Shown in pieces: positions 53,127 through 62,336 of a stretch of 64,000 nt of DNA; positions within the stretch are counted from its first letter, which is position 1, and the number at the start of each line of letters is the position of its first letter. This stretch comes from UBA1444 sp964521625 (GTDB lineage: Bacteria; Bacillota; Negativicutes; UBA1444). The stretch spans positions 186,001 to 250,000 of the forward strand of contig CAZFSM010000001.1 in assembly GCA_964521625.1 (NCBI GenBank). The letters are read 5' to 3'. The notes under the pieces were generated by a model. The model was given only the letters and a program-made list of their open reading frames with translations, ran no database searches and was not told the DNA's origin. The translations under genes and the position numbers were made by a program.

Positions 53127-53396
53127 TTTTTAATGACTCTCACCAGCGGAAAAAATGGCGGCAATTGGGGGAGTGATGTGCGAATCGTCATTGATGTCCT
53201 TTCGTCAGCCTGGACTTCGTTAATACCAGGAAATAAGCTTACTTTAAAATGTTCTTCACGGCCCGGCAAATCCCTGCCCGGAAAATAGCGGCAAATATTA
53301 TACTTACAGGCAGTTTGCCAAACTGGACCAAATCAAACTGGCTGTTCGGGCGGCAAGGGTGTAGAATAAGGACAATATGTATTATAGGGAGTAGCT

Positions 53397-54299
53397 ATGC
53401 TCGAGCACTTGTCAAAAAAAGGACTGTTCCATCTATTTATTGTTTATACGGTTTGGAGTACCACTTATCTGGGAATGCGGGTCGGCGTCGATCCGGCTAA
53501 TGGCTTTCCGCCGTTCCTGTTCGGCGCATTGCGAATGGGGGTGGCTGCCCTGATTTTGTTTGCGCTGGCCCGGTTGCAGCATTACACGATAAAACCAACC
53601 CGCCGGGAGCTGCTTTCGCTCGCCCTGGTCGGCAACTTGCTGTGGATGGGCGGTAACGGCCTGGTTCTCTGGGCCTTGCAATTCGCCGATTCGGGGTTTG
53701 CTTCGCTGATTGTCGCCTCTACCCCAATATGGGCGACTCTGATTGAGTTGGTGCAGTATAAGAAAAAACCATCGACGGGTTTGCTGGTTGCGCTGTTGGT
53801 CGGTTTTTTGGGTGTTGCGGCATTGAGCGCCCCCTCTTTGGGCAAGGGCAGCTCACAGGCCTTTGCAGTGATCGCACTGCTGGTTGCCGCCGTCAGCTGG
53901 GCCCTGGGCTCAGTGATCCAGACCCGCAAGCCGGTGAATCTGCCACCGCAGGTGATGTCGGCGTATCATCAACTGTTTGCCAGCGTTGGTTTTTTACTGA
54001 GCTCCCTGCTGCTTGGCGAACCGGCGCCGCAGCCCAATCTGTCGGCCTGGTTGGCTTGGTTGTATCTGGTCGGCTTCGGCTCGGTGTTTGCTTTCACATC
54101 CTATATTTACACGCTGCAACTGCTGCCGATCAACATTGCAATGACGTACGCCTATGTAAATCCAGTGCTGGCGCTATTTTTGGGCTGGTTGCTACTCAAT
54201 GAGCCGATCGGACTCTGGACGATTCTGGGGGCGGCGTTGGTCCTCGTCAGCGTATTCGGCATCTTTAGCGCCAAACATCAACAAAAATCGGCAATTTAA
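53397..54299 (+). CDS. DMT superfamily (EamA) transporter
   Basis: A 300-residue protein with ten predicted helices. It shows the YedA/RhaT-like opening FIVYTVWSTTYLGMRVGVD, the first repeat end GLLVALLVGFLGVAALSAP near residue 125 and INIAMTYAYVNPVLALFLGW near residue 245. GGGAG lies before the ATG. It is an exporter of amino acids or other metabolites, substrate unknown. The 270-bp upstream gap holds no recognisable gene; TAGAAT at 53362-53367 is a possible -10. Confidence 0.87.
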   Translation: MLEHLSKKGLFHLFIVYTVWSTTYLGMRVGVDPANGFPPFLFGALRMGVAALILFALARLQHYTIKPTRRELLSLALVGNLLWMGGNGLVLWALQFADSGFASLIVASTPIWATLIELVQYKKKPSTGLLVALLVGFLGVAALSAPSLGKGSSQAFAVIALLVAAVSWALGSVIQTRKPVNLPPQVMSAYHQLFASVGFLLSSLLLGEPAPQPNLSAWLAWLYLVGFGSVFAFTSYIYTLQLLPINIAMTYAYVNPVLALFLGWLLLNEPIGLWTILGAALVLVSVFGIFSAKHQQKSAI

Positions 54300-54317
54300 A
54301 GAACTCAAATGATGCAA

Positions 54318-54352
54318 AAAAGCTCGCGGCGAAAATCCGCGAGCTTTTAAAA
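54318..54352. terminator. Bidirectional terminator
   Basis: AAAAGCTCGCGG pairs with CCGCGAGCTTTT over 7 nt, between the converging EamA and MATE genes. Confidence 0.88.
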
Positions 54353-54369
54353 TTTGATTCAATGCCCGA

Positions 54370-55722
54370 TTAGCAGGACCATTTGCTGCGCCTTGCCAGC
54401 GCTTTCATTTCGCGGAGCATAAACCAGCCTGTCACCACAGAGGCGCCCAAGTCGGACAGCGGTCCGGCCAGCCAGATGCCGTTCAGGCCGAAAAAATGCG
54501 GCAGCAGATAGACCAGCGGGATTAGCAGGATGATCTGCCGCAACAGATTAAAGACAATCGCGTAACCGGCCTTACCGACTGCCTGAAAATAATTGGCGCC
54601 AATCAGCTGAAACCCGATAATTGGCAATAACAACAGATAAAAGCGCAAGCTATCGGCCCCCAGCTGCACCAATTCTGCATGGCCGTTAAACAACTGCACA
54701 ATCTGTTCGGCAAAAAATTGGATGATGGCGAAACCGAGCAAACAAAAGCCGGTAGCGGCCAGCGCTGCCAGTTTGACCACTTCGATCACCCGACGGAAGT
54801 TGCCAGCGCCGAAATTGTAGCCGATAATCGGTTGTGCTCCCTGACTGATACCCATTACCGGCATCAGGATCAGCATCAGCACCCGGTTGACAACGCCGAA
54901 CGCGGCCACAGCCAGACCACCGCCGTAAGCCAGCAGGTTAAAGTTGAGCACAACCATTACCAAGCCCGCGCCAATCTGCAGCAGAAACGGCGCCATGCCG
55001 ATGCGGGCGATTTCCGTGAAGATCTTGCGTTGCACGCGCAGGTTCGACGCTTTAAGCTGCAGCGTGCCGGTACCTTTGATGAAATAAACCAATACCCAGG
55101 CAGTCGCTACGATCTGGGCGACGACGGTGGCCCAGGCCGAACCCTTGATTCCCATATCGAAACCAAAGATGAACAGTGGATTGAGCGCCGCGTTAAGCAG
55201 CGCAGCGATCAACATCGTTTTCAGTGCGGTGTGCGGGTCGCCCTGGGCCCGGATCAGGTTATTCAGACCAAAACTTACGTGCATGAAAATGCTGCCGCCG
55301 AGAATGATCAGCGAAAAATCGCGGGCATACGGCATCACCTCCGGCGTTGCACCGAGGAACAGCAATAGCGGATCGAGAAACCACAACGACACAGCGGTGG
55401 TCAACAATACCAGGATGATTACAAGCGACAGGGCGTTGCCCAGGATCAGTTCCGCACCAGCTTTGTCTTTTTGTCCGAGGCGGATCGAAATAAGTGAACC
55501 GGCCCCAAGTCCGACGAACATGCCGACCCCCATCAGAATCAGCATCAGCGGGAATACCAACGTGACGGCCACCAGGCCGACTTCGCCGACGCCCTGTCCG
55601 ACGAAAATACTGTCGACCACGTTATATAAGGCGTTGACGACCATGCCGATGATCGCCGGGCCGGAATAGCGGCGTAACAAAGTGGCGATTTTTTCCTCGC
55701 CCAGCTCGTTTGATTTGTCCAT
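54370..55722 (-). CDS. MATE family efflux transporter
   Basis: A 450-residue multidrug/toxin exporter of the MepA-like type. It has 12 hydrophobic segments in two halves; LRRYSGPAIIGMVVNALYNV, then VDSIFVGQGVG, opens the first and APFLLQIGAGLVMVVLNFNL the second (near residue 240). It uses a sodium or proton gradient. GGAGG lies just before the ATG. Confidence 0.92.
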   Translation of the reverse strand: MDKSNELGEEKIATLLRRYSGPAIIGMVVNALYNVVDSIFVGQGVGEVGLVAVTLVFPLMLILMGVGMFVGLGAGSLISIRLGQKDKAGAELILGNALSLVIILVLLTTAVSLWFLDPLLLFLGATPEVMPYARDFSLIILGGSIFMHVSFGLNNLIRAQGDPHTALKTMLIAALLNAALNPLFIFGFDMGIKGSAWATVVAQIVATAWVLVYFIKGTGTLQLKASNLRVQRKIFTEIARIGMAPFLLQIGAGLVMVVLNFNLLAYGGGLAVAAFGVVNRVLMLILMPVMGISQGAQPIIGYNFGAGNFRRVIEVVKLAALAATGFCLLGFAIIQFFAEQIVQLFNGHAELVQLGADSLRFYLLLLPIIGFQLIGANYFQAVGKAGYAIVFNLLRQIILLIPLVYLLPHFFGLNGIWLAGPLSDLGASVVTGWFMLREMKALARRSKWSC

Positions 55723-55816
55723 GAGTCCTCCTGAAAATTCCCCGTGAAGTGATTTTTTGACGATTTTATCATTATAACACTTTCATGTCACAGACAACGA
55801 AAAAGAACCGGACAAA

Positions 55817-55846
55817 GAAAAAGAACCCCGCGTCGGAGTTCTTTTC
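55817..55846 (-). terminator. Terminator of the hydrolase gene
   Basis: On the minus strand GAACTCC and GGGGTTC form a stem closed by AAAA/TTTT and followed by TTTTTC, directly after the hydrolase stop. Confidence 0.75.
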
Positions 55847-55853
55847 GTATTAT

Positions 55854-56846
55854 TTAGGGCCAAATCACTGCAACGGTCTGCGGTTCCTGTATTGAACGGG
55901 TAAATCCCTGCACTACCGTCCGATAGCGGGAGCGGTCGGTGAAAATCGAGCTGACGTGGTCAGCGCGGGGAAACAGTTGGATTTGGCGTTGTCCCTTGGT
56001 CGCACTGAAAAGTTGCTGCGACATGCTGACCGGTACCAGCCGGTCAGCTTCACCGTGAATGTAAAGTACCGGCGTGGTCACCTGCTGCACCACCCTGATC
56101 GGTGATGCATCGCCAAAAGTGAACCGTGAACGCAAGTAGGCCACTGCGTTGGCATAGGGTAACAGGACCTGCGGCGGGATATTGCCGGGCAACTGCAATC
56201 GCTGGTTCATCTGATTAGCCAGCAGGGATTCGAAGTCGGCATAGGAGCTGTCGGAAATGTAAAAAGCAACCCGTTTGTTGGACTCGTTCAACCCTGCGTG
56301 TAGCAGGGCGGTCGCTGCACCCATCGAAATACCGTGCATGCCGATCGTTCCAGCAGGGTAGCGATTGCGCAGCCAATCCACCCACTGGTCCACATCATAT
56401 TTTTCATATACGCCCCAGGTGACCGACTCGCCGCCGCTTTCCCCGTGCGCCCGTGAATCGACCAACAGCAAGTTGTAGCCAGTGTTCAGATAGATATTTA
56501 AATAACTCAGCCCGGCCCGGCGGCTTTCGGTGAAACCATGCAAAAAAATCAAGGTTTTGTCGGTGGCTTGCGGGTTGGGAATGAAGGTGCCAATCAGCGA
56601 ATAGCCGAATCGGGAGGGCATGCTGATGTCCTGCCAGTTTTTTTCGTTTTTACCCGATTCCAGGATTTGTTGCCAGCGCCCCGAATTGTTGGTATGCAAC
56701 CGTGAATGGCGAACGCACATTTCGTTATAAATGATGTTGCCCATGTACAAACCGGCCCCATTGACCGCAAGTAATGCGACAACCAGGCCGACGAACAACA
56801 GACGGCGCCAGATTTTCTTGCCCGAGAAAAAATTTCTGATATCCAT
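55854..56846 (-). CDS. Membrane-anchored alpha/beta hydrolase
   Basis: A 330-residue protein with one N-terminal membrane segment (LLFVGLVVALLAVNGAGLYM) and an extracytoplasmic alpha/beta hydrolase domain. The oxyanion strand is FLHGFTESRRAG near residue 100, the nucleophile GMHGISMGAAT near residue 168, the acid is in YIHGEADRLVP and the histidine in RADHVSS. It resembles the YqkD family of Bacillus. The substrate is unknown. Confidence 0.85.
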   Translation of the reverse strand: MDIRNFFSGKKIWRRLLFVGLVVALLAVNGAGLYMGNIIYNEMCVRHSRLHTNNSGRWQQILESGKNEKNWQDISMPSRFGYSLIGTFIPNPQATDKTLIFLHGFTESRRAGLSYLNIYLNTGYNLLLVDSRAHGESGGESVTWGVYEKYDVDQWVDWLRNRYPAGTIGMHGISMGAATALLHAGLNESNKRVAFYISDSSYADFESLLANQMNQRLQLPGNIPPQVLLPYANAVAYLRSRFTFGDASPIRVVQQVTTPVLYIHGEADRLVPVSMSQQLFSATKGQRQIQLFPRADHVSSIFTDRSRYRTVVQGFTRSIQEPQTVAVIWP

Positions 56847-56926
56847 GAACTCCTCGCGCCAATAAATAGTTCGTGACAGTTGGTACTATTTATTCTATCA
56901 AAAAATCATTATTTGCGCGAGAACTT

Positions 56927-58240
56927 CTATTTTGCCTGCAGGACCAATACCGTCTTGACGATCAGTTCCACACCGGTGGACAGGACCGATTCGTCAAAAT
57001 CGAATTTGTCATTGTGATGTCCGGCTGACAGGTTGGCGCCAAGCATGAAATAGGTCCCAAGGCCGCCGTTTTCCTGTACCACCGTCATCAGGTGCGAGAA
57101 GTCTTCGGTGGCGCCAAAATTGATGTAGTCGCGAATGTCGTTGAAGCAGCCCATTTCGCTGGCGACTTTTTTCAGCACATCGCGGGTGGCGGGGCTGCTT
57201 TCGCCGCTCTTGGTACCACCGACCATTTCAATGTGGTAATCCACTCCGTAGGTGAGGGCGGACCCTTCGATGATCCGGCGGGCTTCCCCAGCCATAAATT
57301 CGTCGATCTCGCTGGTTTCACCACGAGTTTCCATTTTGAATATGGCATGGGCGGGAATTACGTTGCGGCCTTCGCCGGCCACCAGCGTGCCGACGGTAAT
57401 GCGGGTTGCGCCTTGCCCGTGGCGGGCAATGGCGTGTAGATTGAGCGAGGCGGAAGCGGCTGCCAGCAGGGCGTTTTTGCCTTCCTGCGGCGCCGCGCCG
57501 GCGTGGGCCGGCTTGCCTGTGTAAGTGACATCCAGTTTGGTAGTGGCGAGGAATTTGCCGGTGCTACAGATCAGCTGGCCGGTTTTGGTGGCCTGGAAAC
57601 CGATATGCACGCCGAGAATATGATCGACTCCGTCTACCGCACCGGCGCCAACCATGGCCCGGGCACCGCGGCTGCCTTCTTCACCCGGCTCAAAAATCAG
57701 CCGGATATTACCTTTAAGTTCTGATTTCATGCCAGCCAGCAGGGCGGCGACGCCCAGTCCCATTGCCACATGACCATCGTGGCCGCAGGCATGGGCTGCG
57801 CCGGGGTTGACCGAGGCGAAGCTTTCTTTGCGGGGCAGATGTTCGGCGAGCTTTGTTTCGTTAATATCGTTGGCGTCAATGTCAAAGCGCAGGGCGATCA
57901 GCGGACCGGGATTTCCGCTGTCAAGTTCGGCAACCAGACCAGTCAGGCCGCCATCCATCGCTTTTACCAGTTCGGGGTCGGCGCCCTGTTTTACGGCGCG
58001 TTCCATGTGGACTGTCAATTCGGCAGGAGTCGGCACGCCCAGCATGTCGTCTTTTTTAACAGCCGCTTCACCCATTTTTACGGTGTAACCTAGTTCCTTC
58101 AGACGGGCAGCAATCAGGGCTGCCGTGCGAAATTCGGTCCAGCCGACTTCGGCATGCCGATGGATGTCCCGGCGCAGTCGGACCAGTTCGGCCTGCATCG
58201 CCTGGGATTTTTGCCGGATCAGATCAGTCAATCGTAACAA
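56927..58240 (-). CDS. M20 family amidohydrolase (AbgA/AbgB-like)
   Basis: A 437-residue metallopeptidase-fold amidohydrolase. Metal ligands are in AHACGHDGH near residue 150 and FEPGEEGSRGA near residue 185; the dimerisation domain has GKPAHAGAAPQEGKNAL near residue 237, and the last ligand lies in SAGHHNDKFDFDE. Members cleave N-acyl amino acids such as p-aminobenzoyl-glutamate. As the last gene of the operon with a D-aminoacylase-like protein and DcuC, it probably deacylates an imported N-acyl amino acid. Confidence 0.87.
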   Translation of the reverse strand: MLRLTDLIRQKSQAMQAELVRLRRDIHRHAEVGWTEFRTAALIAARLKELGYTVKMGEAAVKKDDMLGVPTPAELTVHMERAVKQGADPELVKAMDGGLTGLVAELDSGNPGPLIALRFDIDANDINETKLAEHLPRKESFASVNPGAAHACGHDGHVAMGLGVAALLAGMKSELKGNIRLIFEPGEEGSRGARAMVGAGAVDGVDHILGVHIGFQATKTGQLICSTGKFLATTKLDVTYTGKPAHAGAAPQEGKNALLAAASASLNLHAIARHGQGATRITVGTLVAGEGRNVIPAHAIFKMETRGETSEIDEFMAGEARRIIEGSALTYGVDYHIEMVGGTKSGESSPATRDVLKKVASEMGCFNDIRDYINFGATEDFSHLMTVVQENGGLGTYFMLGANLSAGHHNDKFDFDESVLSTGVELIVKTVLVLQAK

Positions 58241-58273
58241 CTCCTTTACTATTACTTTATTTCTTCTTTACAG

Positions 58274-59533
58274 CTACAGCAGAATGAACATCGCGGCGAT
58301 AATCGCCAGAATCATGCCGGGAGCGTTGCGTTTGGCAAGTTCCATCGGATTCACCCCGGCGATGGTGGCGCAAATGATGCAGGCGCCTGTAATCGGCGAC
58401 ATGGTCCGGCCCAAAGCGCCACCCAACGTGGCGATGCTACCCATTCGGATCGGTTCGATGCCAAACTGCATGGCGTGGGGTGTGACGGCCTCATTGAAGG
58501 CAAACGCCGCTGCATCGCCCGAACCGGCGATGATGGCCAGTGCGAAAGGACCAAAAGTTGCCGCGTATTTGGCGATTCCCGTCGAAGCGATCATCATGTC
58601 GATGAAAGCCTTGACCAGACCGATCGCCTGCATGCCGCCAACAAACACACCAGCGGCGATGATGATGCCCATGATCTGGCCGTAGGCGGTACCCATCCCG
58701 TCAAAGAAGGCCTTCGTCACATCAGCCGGATTCTTGCGGGTAACCACGACGGCAATAATCGCGCCGATCAGCATCGCATGGGAAACCCCCAGTTTTTTCA
58801 ACACGGGGACGATCCCGGTGGCGCCGAGCACCAGCAGAACAACCGGCAGAATCGGCACGAGTGCATACATAAAGTTGGCTTTCAATTCCTGAGTCGCCGA
58901 TTTGGCGGTAGTTTCCGGTGCGACATAGCCGCGGTCCTCTTTCAGCACATAAGCGACGATGGTGATCGATATCGCAGCAATGACACCGGCGACAATGTCA
59001 GCCGTGGAGTGAACTGCAATCACGTCCATGACGTTGACTTTGGCGATCTTTGCCACGAAAGGGTTGTGGGCCAGGCCGGGATTCAGCATGCTGCCAAAGG
59101 TGCCGGCGAATACGGCGGCTGCCGCTGTTGCCGGGTGAACGCCGGACGCGATCAGGATCGGGATGAAGATCGCACCGACAGCCGCTGACACGCCAGCGGC
59201 ACTGGGCAGAGCGATGTTGATTGCGAAGGTGCCGAGGGTTGCGCCGGGAATCAGAATCGGCCGGACTTTTTTCAGCGCATTGGCGACCAGGTTGATTAAA
59301 TGTTTGTCGCATTCCGTCGCTTTCATCACCAGGGCAAAGCCCATGACCGAACAGATGGCTTCAATGAGGCCGCCGGTGACCATCGTTTTGGCGAAGGCGT
59401 CGAAAGCCGCCAGAGGGTTCATCGCCAATGTGGCCATGAGCACACCGGAACAGAACAGAACCATCCTTGTTTCGTATTGCTTGACCAGCAGGTAGATCGT
59501 GATGCAGACAATCAGTGCGCCGACATATACCAT
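58274..59533 (-). CDS. C4-dicarboxylate anaerobic carrier (DcuC family)
   Basis: A 419-residue carrier with about 12 hydrophobic segments and the DcuC-family phrases INIALPSAAGVSAAVGAIFI near residue 105, FGSMLNPGLAHNPFV near residue 150 and the C-terminal LGRTMSPITGACIICAT. GGAGG lies before the ATG. In this operon it may import an N-acyl or dicarboxylic amino acid or exchange it for a product. Confidence 0.87.
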   Translation of the reverse strand: MVYVGALIVCITIYLLVKQYETRMVLFCSGVLMATLAMNPLAAFDAFAKTMVTGGLIEAICSVMGFALVMKATECDKHLINLVANALKKVRPILIPGATLGTFAINIALPSAAGVSAAVGAIFIPILIASGVHPATAAAAVFAGTFGSMLNPGLAHNPFVAKIAKVNVMDVIAVHSTADIVAGVIAAISITIVAYVLKEDRGYVAPETTAKSATQELKANFMYALVPILPVVLLVLGATGIVPVLKKLGVSHAMLIGAIIAVVVTRKNPADVTKAFFDGMGTAYGQIMGIIIAAGVFVGGMQAIGLVKAFIDMMIASTGIAKYAATFGPFALAIIAGSGDAAAFAFNEAVTPHAMQFGIEPIRMGSIATLGGALGRTMSPITGACIICATIAGVNPMELAKRNAPGMILAIIAAMFILL

Positions 59534-59559
59534 GAATAAAGCCTCCTTTTATTTTGGGT

Positions 59560-60972
59560 TCAGATCGGTTGATAAAAGCCGCTTTGGGAAAGATCGACAA
59601 CAATCGGCGACAGGCCTTTTTCCCTGACAAAGGAAGCTCCGGCTGCTGTTGTGATCGCCTGACTGCCGCTACCGCAGACATACCCCTTGTGCATGATGAC
59701 TTTGCCATTGACCAGACTCATCACCGGCTGCTGGTTTTCCAGATTGAGCACCGTGATATCGGCATCGGCGCCCGGTTTGAAGTGTCCCTTCTGGGTCAGT
59801 CCGAGAATTCGCGCCGGGTTATAGCTGGTTTTTTGGACAAACTCTTTTAGGGTCAGCGCCTGCAGTTTTACCAGGGCCAGGCCCATCGACACGATGACAT
59901 TGCGGGGAATACCGCCGCCATCGGTGCTGATGCAATCGACCACAAACCTGCCGTCCGGGCGTTTGGCAACCGCCAGCCGCAGGCGCGGTTCCGGCGGATT
60001 GACCTTGAAGCTGACTGTTGCATCGGTGCCAAGTTCCCGCCAGTACGTTACGGCTCGTTCACCGGTGGCCAGCACCATCCGGCCGCCTTCTTCCATGTTG
60101 ATGTTGGCCCAGCCGGCCCGGATCGCTTCTTCAAATCCGGCTTCGGTTTTGGCAAATCCCCCCATGGACAGATTAGTCTGGGTCTGCAGACTTTCGGGCA
60201 CGCCCTGGCTACACTTGGCACTGGTGCCGTTCATCGGCGAAAGATAGGATTCGGAGCGGATGGCTGGATTGTTGACAAGGGCGGTGATCGCTTCTTCGGC
60301 TTCGGTCATATAGGGACGCTTGAGACCGCGGGTGTAGCTGTTGATGTGGGCGATATGCAGGGCATGTCCGTTAGCCAACTGTAACGCTTCCCAAAAGCCG
60401 TCGATGTTTGAGCCATAGCTGGCAGTTCCACAATGGAACGCGATATACGCTTTGTTTCGATTGACCAGTTCGATCGCCCGCGCCGTTGCCTCCGAGGTCA
60501 ACGGAAAATGACCGCCCAGCAGTTTCAGTCCGATCGCTCCCTGACTTAGGCAACGGTCAAGCAGAGTCTGCAACTCTGTTGCACAGGGATCGTTGGTCTG
60601 CACCGTGTGTTCCGGTCGGACATATTCGATGCTGGCGATATTCAGGCCTGCCCCGTAGTCGCGGGCCAGATCCCAGACGCCCTCGACCGGGCCTGCCATG
60701 TCGAGTGAGGTTGTCACTCCGGCCAGGGCCATCATCTTATGCCCATAGCGACCGCCGATCCAGTTGGAAAAGTGGGTGTGGATGTCAATGATGCCAGGCA
60801 CGATATGCTGGTTCGTCATGTCGAATACCTCGCGAGCCAGGCTCGGGTTCATGCCGGCGGCGATTTCGACGACCTTTCCGTCCAGGATTCCCAGGTCGAG
60901 CAGTTCTTCCCGGTCTGTGGCATAGTCGGCAACGCTGCCGTTTTTGAGTAGGATATCATACTTGTAGGCCAT
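59560..60972 (-). CDS. D-aminoacylase-like metal-dependent amidohydrolase
   Basis: A 470-residue TIM-barrel amidohydrolase. The HxH metal motif is IVPGIIDIHTHFS (H65, H67); others are IGLKLLGGHFP near residue 152, AFHCGTASYGSN near residue 178, LHIAHINSYTRG near residue 205 and the catalytic aspartate in CISTDGGGIPRN near residue 352. The IAHINSY and STDG segments are closest to N-acyl-D-amino-acid deacylases. It sits between the DcuC and PLP-enzyme genes. Confidence 0.83.
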   Translation of the reverse strand: MAYKYDILLKNGSVADYATDREELLDLGILDGKVVEIAAGMNPSLAREVFDMTNQHIVPGIIDIHTHFSNWIGGRYGHKMMALAGVTTSLDMAGPVEGVWDLARDYGAGLNIASIEYVRPEHTVQTNDPCATELQTLLDRCLSQGAIGLKLLGGHFPLTSEATARAIELVNRNKAYIAFHCGTASYGSNIDGFWEALQLANGHALHIAHINSYTRGLKRPYMTEAEEAITALVNNPAIRSESYLSPMNGTSAKCSQGVPESLQTQTNLSMGGFAKTEAGFEEAIRAGWANINMEEGGRMVLATGERAVTYWRELGTDATVSFKVNPPEPRLRLAVAKRPDGRFVVDCISTDGGGIPRNVIVSMGLALVKLQALTLKEFVQKTSYNPARILGLTQKGHFKPGADADITVLNLENQQPVMSLVNGKVIMHKGYVCGSGSQAITTAAGASFVREKGLSPIVVDLSQSGFYQPI

Positions 60973-61036
60973 GTCGGATTCCTCCCCTCAAAGTTAAAAT
61001 AATTCATTGTTGTGGAGATTTGCTGCAATCAACCTG

Positions 61037-62149
61037 TCAGCGTGTTTTGCCGCGTCCCAGGATCGCGATTTCACCCAGTACATTTCCCAGGGAAACTGCA
61101 TAAGCGCTGTCGTACAAATTGCAGACCGGACAGATGTGATTCGGGATGATTTCCAGTTTGTCTCCAAGCTTCAGTTTGCTTCGCAAAGCGGCATCATTAA
61201 TCAGGCCATGTTCATCAAACATGCCGCTCAGCCTTACATTGGCCGAGTTCTTCACCAGTCCATAACCGCTGGTGGCGCAAATTCCTTCGCTGCGTGTCTG
61301 CAGGGTCAATGCTTTGGCGCCGGTGTCCAGCACGATCCGTTCGTCGGTCGGCAGACTGATGACGCTGGCCAATACACTGGCGGCGCAGCGGCTGTAATCG
61401 TTAATCGCGGTACCTTGACCGACGTCCATGAAAATATAGGTGCCGGGACGAATTTCGCTAATGCCTGGCAGAACTTCCGAGTGCATCAATGACGGGGTGG
61501 CGCCGATGCTGACTGTATCAATAATGGCTCCCAGTTCTCTGGCCAGATTGGCAGCCCACAGGGTGCGGGTCTGGCTTTCCAGGCAAAGCCGGCGGCAGTC
61601 GTCACTGCTTTTGGCCTTGTAGGTATGGCCTTCATGAGAAAACACGCCTTTGAGCGCAACCTTGGTTTGCGCCTGGATATGATTGACCAATTGAATCAAT
61701 TGCTCTTCCTCAATCACGCCGGAACGGTTTTCACCGGTTTCGATTTCAATCAGCACTTCGATCGGTTGCGGTTCATCGCGGAATACGGTTTCCAGTTGGT
61801 CAATTTGGACCGGATTGTCGACGCCCAGCCGGATTTTGATCTGGCGGGCGAGCTGGCGGATTCGTTCCAGTTTGCTAATGCCGATAATCTGGTTGGCGAT
61901 GAAGATGTCCGACAGTCCTGCCGCAGCCATGACTTCGGCTTCGCCGACTTTGGCTACGGTGATGCCGGTGGCGCCCGCTGCAACCTGGAGTTTGGCCAGC
62001 TCCGGAATTTTGTGCGTCTTGGTGTGGGGGCGCAGCGCAACGCCATATTTGTCGGCTTTTGTCTGCATGGCGGCGATATTGCCGCGGACCAGATCCATGT
62101 CGATGAGCAGGGCGGGGGTGTCGAGCTGACAATAACGGGATAAAACCAT
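61037..62149 (-). CDS. D-threonine aldolase / D-serine deaminase-like PLP enzyme
   Basis: A protein of about 371 residues with an alanine-racemase-type barrel. The PLP lysine lies in LRPHTKTHKIPELA near residue 42, ETGENRSGV near residue 130, and the C-terminal metal-site motif PNHICPVCNLYD near residue 340 marks the DSD1/D-threonine aldolase group. The ATG at 62149, with GGAGG 10 nt upstream, gives the family N-terminus LDTPALLIDMDLVRGNI. It cleaves or deaminates a D-hydroxy amino acid. It is the first gene of a four-gene operon. Confidence 0.86.
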   Translation of the reverse strand: MVLSRYCQLDTPALLIDMDLVRGNIAAMQTKADKYGVALRPHTKTHKIPELAKLQVAAGATGITVAKVGEAEVMAAAGLSDIFIANQIIGISKLERIRQLARQIKIRLGVDNPVQIDQLETVFRDEPQPIEVLIEIETGENRSGVIEEEQLIQLVNHIQAQTKVALKGVFSHEGHTYKAKSSDDCRRLCLESQTRTLWAANLARELGAIIDTVSIGATPSLMHSEVLPGISEIRPGTYIFMDVGQGTAINDYSRCAASVLASVISLPTDERIVLDTGAKALTLQTRSEGICATSGYGLVKNSANVRLSGMFDEHGLINDAALRSKLKLGDKLEIIPNHICPVCNLYDSAYAVSLGNVLGEIAILGRGKTR

Positions 62150-62211
62150 TGTTGAAGCACCTCCAGAGTTTCCGACTGTTTTCGCTTTTTCCCTTATATC
62201 TATAGTATGGC

Positions 62212-62253
62212 AAAAGAGACTCAAATTCGTTGTAACAAATTTGAGCCTCTTTT
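62212..62253 (-). terminator. Terminator after the desulfhydrase-like gene
   Basis: AAAAGAG-A-CTCAAATT (62212-62227) pairs with AATTTGAG-C-CTCTTTT (62238-62253) with one mismatch. On the minus strand it ends in TTTT, separating the desulfhydrase-like gene from the operon starting at 62149. Confidence 0.8.
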
Positions 62254-62336
62254 AACAGAGTCAAGTATGGTATGCGTTTCCGAGTGGTCAGATAACTCAC
62301 TTCGCGCACGTTCTTATCCTGTTCGGCAACCTATAT

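Noticed and set aside
54679..55368. 229-codon plus-strand open frame
   Set aside because: It is antisense to the MATE transporter, has no ribosome site and has a skewed composition rich in Q, H and D.
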